Below, in pieces: positions 18,212-26,223 of a stretch of DNA of 64,000 nt (position 1 is its first letter; each line of letters starts with the position of its first letter). The position numbers were made by a program, and so were the translations under genes. This stretch comes from CAUZIZ01 sp965218775 (GTDB lineage Bacteria > Acidobacteriota > UBA6911 > RPQK01 > JAJDTT01): assembly GCA_965218775.1 (NCBI GenBank), contig CBDCLS010000006.1:1426001-1490000 (forward strand). The letters are read 5' to 3'. Below the pieces are notes generated by a model. The model was given only the letters and a program-made list of their open reading frames with translations, did no database searches and was not told where the DNA came from.

Positions 18212-19534
18212 GTGGCCCTTGATCCTAAAGCACCTCGGCCCGAGGAGAGCCCGGGGACTCCCGATCGTTGGTTCATGCTGGCGTTAGTAGCCCTCGATTA
18301 TTTCGTCCTCTATCTGCATCGCAACCTGATCAACTACTTTCAACCACCGCTGGAAGCCGATCTGGACATTGGCAAGTTCGAGTTGGGCCTACTCCGTTGG
18401 GGCTTTATCTTGCCCTATTGCCTAGCACAACTCGTAGTGGGCTATCTGGGAGACCGGTATCGGCGCCGCACAGTGCTTCTCGCCAGCCTCTCCGGTAGCT
18501 TCGTCTGTCTGGGGCTGATGGCTCTGGTCCAGAGCTTCGAGGCGCTATTGGCCCTTCGTGTTGCCCTCGCCTTGGCCCAGTCTCCCAGTGTGCCCGCCAT
18601 CGCCAGCGTTGTGGCCGATTGTTTCAGGCCTCGGACCCGTTCCAAGGCGATTGGTATCTATCTGGTCTCCTATAACTTCTCGCTGGTTATCGGAGGTTGG
18701 CTGGGGGGCATGGTAGCTGATCGGGAGCTCTGGACCCTGCCTCTTGGCGTCTTGGGAGGGCCAGATCTCGAGGTGGCCGGTTGGAGGATGTCGCTACTCC
18801 TGTTCGCTGCTTTCGGAGGGCTGATGGTCCTGGTGCTAATGGTTCTTTTCCGAGAACCTGCACGAACCGGAGCCGAGGAGGATCCCTCTGGGCTGGGGGT
18901 TCAGTCGCTGTGGTCAACCGTGGGATCGGTACTGAAAATCCCCACCTACCGGTTTATTGCGACCGTGTTCGTACTCGCCGCCATGATCATTGGCGCCGTG
19001 CAGTACTGGCTGCCGCGATACCTCACCGATCAGTTCGGTCTCAATCTGGCCCAGTCCGGACTCAAGGCCACGATCTGGATCCAGTCTGCCGCAGTAGTAG
19101 GCCTCCTGTTGGGTGGGCGGTGGTCGGATGCATGGGCTCAGAGGTGGATGTCCGGGCGAACTCTGGTTCAGCTGATCGGACTGGCCGCTCTGGGTCCTGC
19201 TTTGCTAGTCATCGGGTCGGGCAACTCGGGTCCTGTTCTGGTGGCGGCCCTGATCATCTTCGGTGCCGGCACGGCGCTCTACCAGGTCAATATGTGGGCC
19301 TGCACCTTCGAGGTAGTGAGCTCTAGAGAGCGGGCGACTGCTATCGGACTCTTGAACCTATCCAGCGGAGTCTTCAGCTCCTGGGCCGATCCCGTGATCG
19401 GACATGTGGCCGATTCCGGAGTTGGTTTGGGGAGCATACTGTCGTTTCTAAGCCTCGGATCGGTGTTCGCGGTGATCTTGCTTCTCTGGAGCATCAAGTA
19501 CGTGCTTCCCAGAGATTACCGGGGTCGGTCATAG
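18212..19534 (+). CDS. MFS transporter (anion:cation symporter-like)
   Basis: 440 residues with about twelve hydrophobic segments. MFS motif A is present in loop 2-3 (GYLGDRYRRRTVLL). The opening DRWFMLALVALDYFVLYLHR and the PSVPAIASVVADCFRPRTRSKAIGIY segment resemble the OPA/ACS group (hexuronate, glycerol-3-phosphate or organic-anion transporters). The substrate is not resolvable. GTG start at 18212; no good ribosome site. Stands alone after the divergent fumarase gene. Confidence 0.85.
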   Translation: MALDPKAPRPEESPGTPDRWFMLALVALDYFVLYLHRNLINYFQPPLEADLDIGKFELGLLRWGFILPYCLAQLVVGYLGDRYRRRTVLLASLSGSFVCLGLMALVQSFEALLALRVALALAQSPSVPAIASVVADCFRPRTRSKAIGIYLVSYNFSLVIGGWLGGMVADRELWTLPLGVLGGPDLEVAGWRMSLLLFAAFGGLMVLVLMVLFREPARTGAEEDPSGLGVQSLWSTVGSVLKIPTYRFIATVFVLAAMIIGAVQYWLPRYLTDQFGLNLAQSGLKATIWIQSAAVVGLLLGGRWSDAWAQRWMSGRTLVQLIGLAALGPALLVIGSGNSGPVLVAALIIFGAGTALYQVNMWACTFEVVSSRERATAIGLLNLSSGVFSSWADPVIGHVADSGVGLGSILSFLSLGSVFAVILLLWSIKYVLPRDYRGRS

Positions 19535-19620
19535 TCGAGAAGCATTCGTCTGAACCTTGGAATGTGAGAAAGTCGACCGATGACCCGATCTGTAACCTTG
19601 AGACTCCAAAGGAGAAAACC

Positions 19621-19843
19621 ATGACCTCGAAACCAGCGTTGGTTCTGACGCTGGCGCTTCTTGGCTTTTCCGTGATCCCAATGCAGCAGTTGAACGCCGC
19701 AGAGGCAGCTACTGGGTCCTCGATCCGACATGGACGAGATTGCTGCCGCTGTTAGAAAGATCTCCCGGTTGGCGGGTGTGCGTCAAAAATATAGGGGAAA
19801 GTTGCTCCATCCCCTTTTGTATTGGGATTATCGGGATATCTGA
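19621..19843 (+). pseudogene. Truncated secreted-protein gene
   Basis: ATG 19621 with GGAG upstream opens a signal peptide (ALVLTLALLGFSVIPMQQLNAAEA), but the frame ends after 44 codons at 19755. In another frame an ORF from 19730 (MDEIAAAVRKISRLAGVR...) runs to 19843. This looks like a gene broken by a frameshift or deletion; the original family is not recognised. The remainder of 19535-20016 shows nothing else except the hairpin at 19994. Confidence 0.4.
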
Positions 19844-19993
19844 ATGCCTACTAACATTCAGAGGAGGCGAGGCCGCACTAACTGTAAATGCACGCCGCAC
19901 AACCCTTCTATGTTTATTCTTCCAAAGTATACCTCAGTCCTACCTACATTTTTGACGTACACCCCCGGTTGGCTTCGACCTTGACAGATGGAG

Positions 19994-20020
19994 CTAGTAC
20001 GCTGTGTTACAGCGTACTAG
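19994..20020. repeat. Perfect 12-bp hairpin, TA-bounded
   Basis: CTAGTACGCTGT at 19994-20005 and ACAGCGTACTAG at 20009-20020 with a 3-nt loop. The inner 21 bp begin and end with GTAC and are flanked by TA, like the tips of the MITE-like element at 61-330. It overlaps the stop codon of the gene at 20017-20355. Confidence 0.7.
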
Positions 20021-20355
20021 TCTGCATAGATCCTGAATCGAATCAGTTTCCGAGCTACTTCTTTTCGTCCTCGTAGCCCACTGGTTTTGTAGGTCTCAAG
20101 CCAGCCACGCAGCTTCGAAGAGTCTACCTCCAGTACGCCGCAGACCCAATGGAAGCTGCCCGGATCGACTTCTTCAGAGGAAAACCATCTGGCCGCGTCC
20201 CGCTTCCAGGTCTCCCATTCTTGAGAAGCCCGATTGGGGGAGACGATGTCCCGGAAAGCCTGGTTGAGTATTGCCAAAGCCAGATTTCGTGCCGGGCGAT
20301 CTGGCGTCTTGACCTGGGGGTAGAGCCCGTTGCTCTCGAGCATCTGCATCTTCAT
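20017..20355 (-). CDS. Small hypothetical protein
   Basis: 112 residues, no signal peptide or membrane segment, rich in Arg and Trp (EWETWKRDAARWF, FHWVCGVLEVDSSKLRGWLE). The latter resembles short proteins of unknown function found widely in Acidobacteriota and phage-related loci (pattern FxWVCxVLxxDxxxLR), but no function is known to me. ATG 20355 has GGGGA upstream. The stop codon TAG lies inside a TA-bounded hairpin, so the C-terminus may have been set by a small insertion. Confidence 0.55.
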   Translation of the reverse strand: MKMQMLESNGLYPQVKTPDRPARNLALAILNQAFRDIVSPNRASQEWETWKRDAARWFSSEEVDPGSFHWVCGVLEVDSSKLRGWLETYKTSGLRGRKEVARKLIRFRIYAD

Positions 20356-20855
20356 CGCTAGTTCCCCGCTATTCCGCCGTAATGAGGCCAGTACGAGTCT
20401 TGAAGAAGCTACAGGAATGGAATAGGTGCGTCTCTGGTAAAGGCTGGTCCGCGACCAAGATAACGATCAAGGCAGCCGTATAGGTACCAGCCCCTTCGGC
20501 AAGGGCTGGCTATTAACCTATGCTGACTTTGGATCTTCCTGGCGGCAATGTCGCCTTGTCATACACACTGGAACGCGTCCTTCTCCGAAATCCTCAGCAA
20601 ATCTCCACACTTCCGGACAGGAGCGTCCCCAACCTTCAATCCCACCTAATGTAGCTAAAGGATGCATTAGGAGCCCAGGAGTCGCTAATCCAATGCGAAT
20701 TTCTTGATAGCGACCTGGGTTGAGTTGTGTCCGGTGGGTCTGCTCGAAGTACTGAGGCGGGGAGGTTGAGGACTCGTGCGAGAGGGCATCGCAAGAGTTT
20801 AGGGGAAGGGCCGACTCATCTGTGTGTCGGCCCTGGTGAGCCGGATCTCTTGTAG
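20356..20855. other. Intergenic region with a terminator-like stem
   Basis: 500 bp upstream of the small hypothetical gene and downstream of korB. The only structure seen is a bulged stem (CCAGCCCCTT at 20487-20496, AAGGGCTGG at 20501-20509, loop CGGC) nested in TAGGT/ACCTA arms. No ORF or known RNA family is evident. Confidence 0.4.
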
Positions 20856-21764
20856 CTACATCATTCCCGAAATGAGCTTCTGGGCTTGCTCGTCGGACAG
20901 ACCCAGCGGGCGATGGGCCAAGGGAGCACCCTCGTCGAGAACCGCCTCTGCCTGGTCCAGACTCTTTGCGAATCTTTGAAGGAAGAGTCCAGTGTAGATG
21001 GTGTCGCCCCAGAGCATCGCCTTCTCGCAGGCCGTCTTCCAGTCGCTGGGATCGTGGTTCTCATCCTCGAGCCTTTTGACTCTTGGTTTGAAGAAGTTGT
21101 AGTCGTTGTCGTGATTGAAAGTGACGCAAGGGCTGAAGATGTCAATCAGGGCGAAGCCCTTGTGCTGGATTGCCATTTTCATGAGCCCGACCAACTGCTT
21201 GCCATCGCCGCTGTAACCGCGGGCCACGAAAGTGGCACCGTTCATGATCGCGGTGGTGATGGGATTAACGGGCATCTCAACGCTGCCGAAGGGTGTGCTC
21301 TTGGTTTTCATTCCGGTGGAACTGGTTGGGGAGATCTGGCCTGTGGTCAGTCCATAGATCTGATTGTTCATGACCAGGTAGGTAATGTTGAGGTTGCGGC
21401 GAGCGGTGTGAGCGAAGTGGTTTCCGCCGATGCCGTAGCCGTCACCATCGCCACCGGTGGCAACAACATTCAGCTCGTGGTTCGCCAACTGGGCTCCCGT
21501 AGCCACGGCTAGTGCCCGCCCGTGAAGGGTATGCATCCCGTAGGCATTAAAAAAACCAGGGAAGTTGGAGGAACATCCGATTCCGCTGACCGTCAAGATC
21601 TCGTGAGGTCTGATTCCCAGCTCGGCACAGGCTTTTTGCAGACCTCTGAGTACGCCAAAGTCTCCACAACCCGCGCACCAGTCCGGATCTACCTTGCTCT
21701 TGTAATCGCTCGGCTTCAGGACGGCATTCGGTTCGGCTACTGGGGGTGTGCTTCCTACACTCAT
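20856..21764 (-). CDS. korB: 2-oxoacid:ferredoxin oxidoreductase, beta subunit
   Basis: 302 residues. TPP-binding subunit: 4Fe-4S cysteines in WCAGCGDFGVL and GIGCSSN plus SPCVTFN, and the TPP/Mg motif GDGDGYGIGGNH. Decarboxylates 2-oxoglutarate (or pyruvate/other 2-oxoacids) to the CoA ester with reduction of ferredoxin, together with the alpha subunit encoded 12 bp upstream. GAGG ribosome site before ATG 21764. The size and sequence fit the two-subunit type used in oxidative or reversible TCA cycles. 2-Oxoglutarate is the likeliest substrate but not certain. Confidence 0.92.
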   Translation of the reverse strand: MSVGSTPPVAEPNAVLKPSDYKSKVDPDWCAGCGDFGVLRGLQKACAELGIRPHEILTVSGIGCSSNFPGFFNAYGMHTLHGRALAVATGAQLANHELNVVATGGDGDGYGIGGNHFAHTARRNLNITYLVMNNQIYGLTTGQISPTSSTGMKTKSTPFGSVEMPVNPITTAIMNGATFVARGYSGDGKQLVGLMKMAIQHKGFALIDIFSPCVTFNHDNDYNFFKPRVKRLEDENHDPSDWKTACEKAMLWGDTIYTGLFLQRFAKSLDQAEAVLDEGAPLAHRPLGLSDEQAQKLISGMM

Positions 21765-21776
21765 AGTTGTTCCTCT

Positions 21777-23558
21777 CTAGACCATAATTTCTTGGAAGGG
21801 TACGTATTGGTCCGTCTTGCCAGCGAGAAGCTCCAACACTCCATCTACGATGTGATGAGGCATGAAGGGCTCTCCATCATACTTCCGAATATGACCGTCC
21901 GCGGTGAGTCCCGACTCGCTCCGGAGATATCGGGCAAACTGCCCTGAGTAGTTGTTCTCGACCATGATAGTCTTCTTTGCACCCGAGAAGATTTTGGTTA
22001 AGGCCTCTGTATGCAACGGCACAATCCACTTGATCGACAGCTGGTTGGCGATAACTCCCTTGGCTTCCAGCTGGTCCACGGCCTCTCTTATCACGCTGTG
22101 CGTCGATCCCCACCCGACCAAGGTGACATCTGCGTCCTCGGGTCCTACCAATCGGGGGGCTTCGATCTGGTCCAAGACCCCGTCGAATTTGCGAGCCCGT
22201 TTCTCAACCATCATCCGGCGCTTGTGTGGGTTGGTGAACTCGTCGCTGATAAGGACTCCGTCCTCATCATGCTCATCGGTGGAAACGACGTGTACATAAC
22301 CCTCCAAGCCGGGAATGGCACGAGGCGAGATTCCGTCCTCGGTGTTCTTGTAACGCAGATAACCGTCGGTCGCGGAGGGCTCGGTGATCAGGCTGCTCCG
22401 ATCGATCTTGGGCTGGAGGTCGATCTTATCTGGGTCCACGCTGAATGTGCCTTCCGAAATCAGGAGATCCGAAAGAACCATCCCGGGGCATTGATACTTG
22501 TCAGTCAGATTGAACACCTCTGGAATCGTATTGAACGCATCCAGGGCATCTAGAGGCGCGACGATGAAGCGCTGGAAGTCGCCTTGGCTGGCACCGAGCG
22601 TCTGCCAAAGATCCCCTTGCTCAGTCTTGGTGGGAACTCCGGTAGAGGGTCCCGCCCGCTGAACATCGATGAAGACAACCGGGATCTCCATCATTGCAGC
22701 CGCGCCGATGGCTTCGGTCATCAGCGCGAATCCACCACCAGAGGTGGCGCACATGGTCCTGCAGCCGGCGTGAGCCGCGCCGATTGCCACGTTGGCTACC
22801 CCGATTTCGTCCTCGATTTGACGTACCATGATGCCCAGCCCCGGGGCATGCTTGGCCATCCAGTGTAGGACACCGGTAGCCGGACTCATGGGGTAGGCAC
22901 AGTAGAATTTGACGCCTGCTGCCGCCCCCCCCATAGCCAGGGCATCATTGCCGACCCAGACTGCCAGGGGTTTGGGACCCACTGGAGGCTGTTTCGGAAA
23001 AGCAGAGAAATTCGCCGCTGCGAACTCGAACCCGGCACGGGCCACTCCGACGTTCTCGTCTACGACCGCCTGTCCTTTGCGCTGAAACTGCAGTGTCAGG
23101 CTGTCCTCCAAGATCTGGAAATCCAGTCTCATCAGAGACATTGACAAGCCCAGCGCAACCGTGTTTTGCATGAGTCGGTTGCGATTACCGCTGGTGATAT
23201 CGACGATCGGCATGGGACACAATTGGACGCCATCCTTTGCCTCTCCCGGCTTGATTGCGTCGCTGTTATAGATCACGCAGCTACCAGGTCCCATGATCTC
23301 CAGGTGTCGGTCCATGGTGTCCTGATTCAGGCAAACCAACAGATCCAGCTTATCTCCGTGGCTGAGGGCTTCCTGATCGCTGATGCGAATGGTCAGGAAG
23401 ATGTGCCCACCTCGAATAATGGATTGATAGGCGTTGTAGGCATTGAGGTGAAGGCCACGGCGGACGAAAAGTCGGGCAAGTATGTTGCCAGGAGTTGCGA
23501 TGCCCTGCCCGGCGGCCCCACCGATGGCCAGGGCAAAATCGAATTCTCGTTGGGTCAT
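21777..23558 (-). CDS. korA: 2-oxoacid:ferredoxin oxidoreductase, fused gamma-alpha subunit
   Basis: 593 residues. The N-terminal 190 residues are the gamma domain (ALAIGGAAGQGIATPGNILA). The rest is the alpha/pyrimidine-binding domain (GNDALAMGGAAAGVKFYCAYPMSPATGVLHWM, then EDEIGVANVAIGAAHAG) and a C-terminal domain III (LVGWGSTHSVIREAV). The gamma-alpha fusion is the usual form of two-subunit KorAB enzymes. ATG 23558 is preceded by GGGGAG. Forms an operon with korB (12-bp gap). No ferredoxin or delta subunit gene is adjacent. Confidence 0.92.
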   Translation of the reverse strand: MTQREFDFALAIGGAAGQGIATPGNILARLFVRRGLHLNAYNAYQSIIRGGHIFLTIRISDQEALSHGDKLDLLVCLNQDTMDRHLEIMGPGSCVIYNSDAIKPGEAKDGVQLCPMPIVDITSGNRNRLMQNTVALGLSMSLMRLDFQILEDSLTLQFQRKGQAVVDENVGVARAGFEFAAANFSAFPKQPPVGPKPLAVWVGNDALAMGGAAAGVKFYCAYPMSPATGVLHWMAKHAPGLGIMVRQIEDEIGVANVAIGAAHAGCRTMCATSGGGFALMTEAIGAAAMMEIPVVFIDVQRAGPSTGVPTKTEQGDLWQTLGASQGDFQRFIVAPLDALDAFNTIPEVFNLTDKYQCPGMVLSDLLISEGTFSVDPDKIDLQPKIDRSSLITEPSATDGYLRYKNTEDGISPRAIPGLEGYVHVVSTDEHDEDGVLISDEFTNPHKRRMMVEKRARKFDGVLDQIEAPRLVGPEDADVTLVGWGSTHSVIREAVDQLEAKGVIANQLSIKWIVPLHTEALTKIFSGAKKTIMVENNYSGQFARYLRSESGLTADGHIRKYDGEPFMPHHIVDGVLELLAGKTDQYVPFQEIMV

Positions 23559-23814
23559 TTAAATCTCCCCATATGCCGAACTTACCCGCCACGATCCGGG
23601 CTGATCTTTGGTTCTGAAAAGCAGGTATCTCAGCCTTGCTTTCGAGCCGCGAAAGCGCAGCCCCGTTGCGGGAGCCAACAATCAAGCTTCTCTTCACTCC
23701 GACCAGTCACCAAACTGACATAGGGTCGAGGTCGTCGCAAAAATCGAAACACTACCTTACACGAGTTCAGGATGAAATTCTAGTCGACGGAGGACTCGCG
23801 TGGGTGCGCTTTCC

Positions 23815-24753
23815 CTAGTCATGCCGGCGATTGGCGACCAGGTAGATCCCGAGAGCTATCAACAGGACTCCCAGGACGAAGCCCGAAGAGATGGGTTCGG
23901 ACAGGAGCAACCAACTCAGCAGGACTCCGAGCAGGGGAGTCGTGAAATTGAAGGAGCTGACCTGGCTGACTGAGTGGCGCCGCAGGAGTCCGGTCCAGGC
24001 CACGAAACAGAAGGCCGCTACGATCGCTCCCTGATAGAAAAGAGCCACCGCGACCGATGCGGTTATGTTGTAGCTGCGCTCCTGTTCCATCCAGAAACTC
24101 AACAGGAAGAAAGCCGGGACACCATAGATCATCTGCCAGACCGCAACCTCGAATGCAGTCAAATGACGGATGAGGAACTTGGAAAAGACCATGGCAATTC
24201 CCAGGAGGAAACCGGCCAGCAGCACCAATAAGTCCCCCAAGAGGCTGTTTCCCCGGAACTCGTCTCCCTCCGCGAAAATGACCCAGGTCCCCAAGAACGC
24301 AAGCAGCAGCCCACATCCTTTTCGAAGGTTCAAGCGGTCGTTGGGAATGAGAAAGTGGGCAGCCAAGGCGACGAAGACCGGATTCGTGCTGAGAAAGACG
24401 ATGGAATGACTGCTGGAAGTGAGCTCCGTGCCGAGATTGAAAACGGAGATCTGGACCACAAACAGCGCACCGAAAGCCAACAGGTGCCTATGCGCGACAG
24501 CCGGGCGCCACCAGGTTATCCGCTTGAAGCCGCCCCAGATGAGCAAACTGACCAGGCCGATGAGAAAACGAAGTGCAGCTGCCCCAAAGGGTGGTACGCC
24601 TTCGAGGGAGATCTTGAGAGCCGGGGAAAGACCTCCCCAGACGGCGCACAGGAAGATGACGAAGAGTACTGTCCGCAGCTCGAGTTTCTCGGCAGGAAAG
24701 GGGTGACCAATGGGCTGCTTCAGGGAGCTGCTATCGGATCTCGGAATGTCCAT
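23815..24753 (-). CDS. EamA/DMT-family transporter
   Basis: 312 residues with about ten hydrophobic segments and two EamA-type repeats (first starting VLFVIFLCAVWGGLSPALKI, second around GNSLLGDLLVLLAGFLLGIA). Drug/metabolite transporter superfamily, probably exporting a metabolite or amino acid; substrate unknown. ATG 24753 has AGGGG upstream. The 256 bp between this gene and korA contain no feature I recognise. Confidence 0.85.
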   Translation of the reverse strand: MDIPRSDSSSLKQPIGHPFPAEKLELRTVLFVIFLCAVWGGLSPALKISLEGVPPFGAAALRFLIGLVSLLIWGGFKRITWWRPAVAHRHLLAFGALFVVQISVFNLGTELTSSSHSIVFLSTNPVFVALAAHFLIPNDRLNLRKGCGLLLAFLGTWVIFAEGDEFRGNSLLGDLLVLLAGFLLGIAMVFSKFLIRHLTAFEVAVWQMIYGVPAFFLLSFWMEQERSYNITASVAVALFYQGAIVAAFCFVAWTGLLRRHSVSQVSSFNFTTPLLGVLLSWLLLSEPISSGFVLGVLLIALGIYLVANRRHD

Positions 24754-24851
24754 TGATCCCCTGAACCGCTTATTCCCGGTCGGTGATTTGGAGCTTGAGC
24801 TTTCGATTTGTCAGGGACTCGGAAACGGAGACTTATCTGAGATGCGTTGCC

Positions 24852-25847
24852 CTATTGGGCGCTTCGAGCGAGTTCTTCAATATCTTCTTCAGATCCCAGG
24901 GCCACCAAAGCATCTCCGGCCTCAATCCTTTCGCTAGAATCGGGGTTGAAGAGCAATTGGCCGCTGCCTTTCTTGATGGCGACCACGATCACTTTAAAAC
25001 GGGTCCGGATCTGTGCCTTGCTCAGGGACTGACCCCTGAGTTGCGAATTGTCGGAAACCGGAGCCTCACCCATTGCAAGCTGCAGATGCTGGCGGTGGGT
25101 TACCAACTCAACCAGCTCTACGAGTGTGGGGTGCAAGATTGAGTGGACAAGCCTTAGTCCAGCGATACGATAGGGCGAGAAAACGCGGTCAGCTCCACCT
25201 TGCTTGAGTTTCGCCTCGGCCTTCTCACTAGAGGCCCTTGCCACCACGTTGATCTCGGGATCCAGGCCTTTGGCGGTCAAAGTGAGATAGGTGTTATCGG
25301 CGTCCGTTCCCAGCAGAGCGAGGACTGCCTTGGCTCGCTGGACACCTGCCAGCAGCAGATTCTCCTCCTCGGTGGCATCCCCCATGACATGGGGTAGATG
25401 TCGCGTCTTGAGTTCTTCCTCGACCTCCGGATTCTGCTCCACGATACAGATCGGAAGCCCATGTTCCCTCAGACCATCGGCAACCGTGCGCCCTACCCGG
25501 CCGAAACCGCAAATAATGAAGTGGTCATCCAGTCTCTCCAGCTCTGTCTTCATTCGCCTTCTCCCCAGGACTGTTGCTAGCTCTCCCTCCAGCAGGATCT
25601 GTCCGACGCTGGTAAGCGTATAGATCACCGTCCCCAGTCCAGCCACAATAATGATGCTGGTAAGCAGCTTGCCGCCGGACGAAAGCGGATGTACCTCTCC
25701 AAACCCCACCGTCGAAATCGTGATGATCGTCATGTAAAGTGCATCTGCTACCGACCAGCCCTCGATGAGTTTAAAGCCGGCCGTGCCGACTAGGGTCCAG
25801 GCGAGGAGCAGGAAGATTCCGAGTCGGAACCCAGGTTGGCTTGGCAT
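24852..25847 (-). CDS. Potassium channel protein with TrkA/RCK domain
   Basis: 331 residues. Two membrane helices flank a pore loop with the selectivity filter TVGFGE (ITISTVGFGEVHP). An RCK/TrkA-N domain follows (FIICGFGRVGRTVADGL, Rossmann GxGxxG) and a TrkA-C domain near the end (GQSLSKAQIRTRFKVIVVAI). A ligand-gated K+ channel of the Kch/MthK type. ATG 25847 with GGGAG upstream is preferred to the GTG one codon earlier. Confidence 0.92.
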   Translation of the reverse strand: MPSQPGFRLGIFLLLAWTLVGTAGFKLIEGWSVADALYMTIITISTVGFGEVHPLSSGGKLLTSIIIVAGLGTVIYTLTSVGQILLEGELATVLGRRRMKTELERLDDHFIICGFGRVGRTVADGLREHGLPICIVEQNPEVEEELKTRHLPHVMGDATEEENLLLAGVQRAKAVLALLGTDADNTYLTLTAKGLDPEINVVARASSEKAEAKLKQGGADRVFSPYRIAGLRLVHSILHPTLVELVELVTHRQHLQLAMGEAPVSDNSQLRGQSLSKAQIRTRFKVIVVAIKKGSGQLLFNPDSSERIEAGDALVALGSEEDIEELARSAQ

Positions 25848-26223
25848 CACTTCTCCCAGTAAGGCGAGGACAGCAGACTCTGATAGAGTGGTTGGTGATT
25901 AGCACGGTTTGTATTCGGCGTGGCTGCCCCCATCTCTCGGCCATCCGGATGTCTCGAGCCCGGCCTGCCGGCCACAGTATAATGCATTCGTCGCCGTCTC
26001 TTTCTCGATGCTCGACGCGGTGCGGAGATCCCCGCCGGACAAGGCTTTCAGCGTAGGAATTGTTCTCTATACGGGCAGTGAGGCAGGAAATGGGGCTTCC
26101 CCCGCTATTCCCTCCAAAAATCGCCTCCTGAGAAGCCCCACAATCCCCGATCGCCGGCACGACCCCCCCGCCGTGACGAACTATTGGGTGCCCATGCGCC
26201 CGACAAAAGGAACGCCTCCTGGT
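25848..26223. other. Intergenic region without recognisable features
   Basis: 376 bp between the channel gene and the end of the DUF11 gene. Only short overlapping frames occur on both strands, none with homology I can recognise. Confidence 0.35.

Noticed and set aside
20400..20520. Possible riboswitch upstream of the small hypothetical gene
   Set aside because: A stem-loop is visible but no consensus of a known riboswitch class could be matched.
20886..21512. Plus-strand ORF of 208 codons over korB, and similar long antisense ORFs over fumarase, korA, GH95 and the propeller gene
   Set aside because: Antisense shadows of strongly coding genes with high GC third positions; the sense frames carry all catalytic motifs.
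25771..26160. Minus-strand ORF of 129 codons beyond the potassium channel gene
   Set aside because: Overlaps the channel gene start in another frame, no recognisable domain, poor start context.
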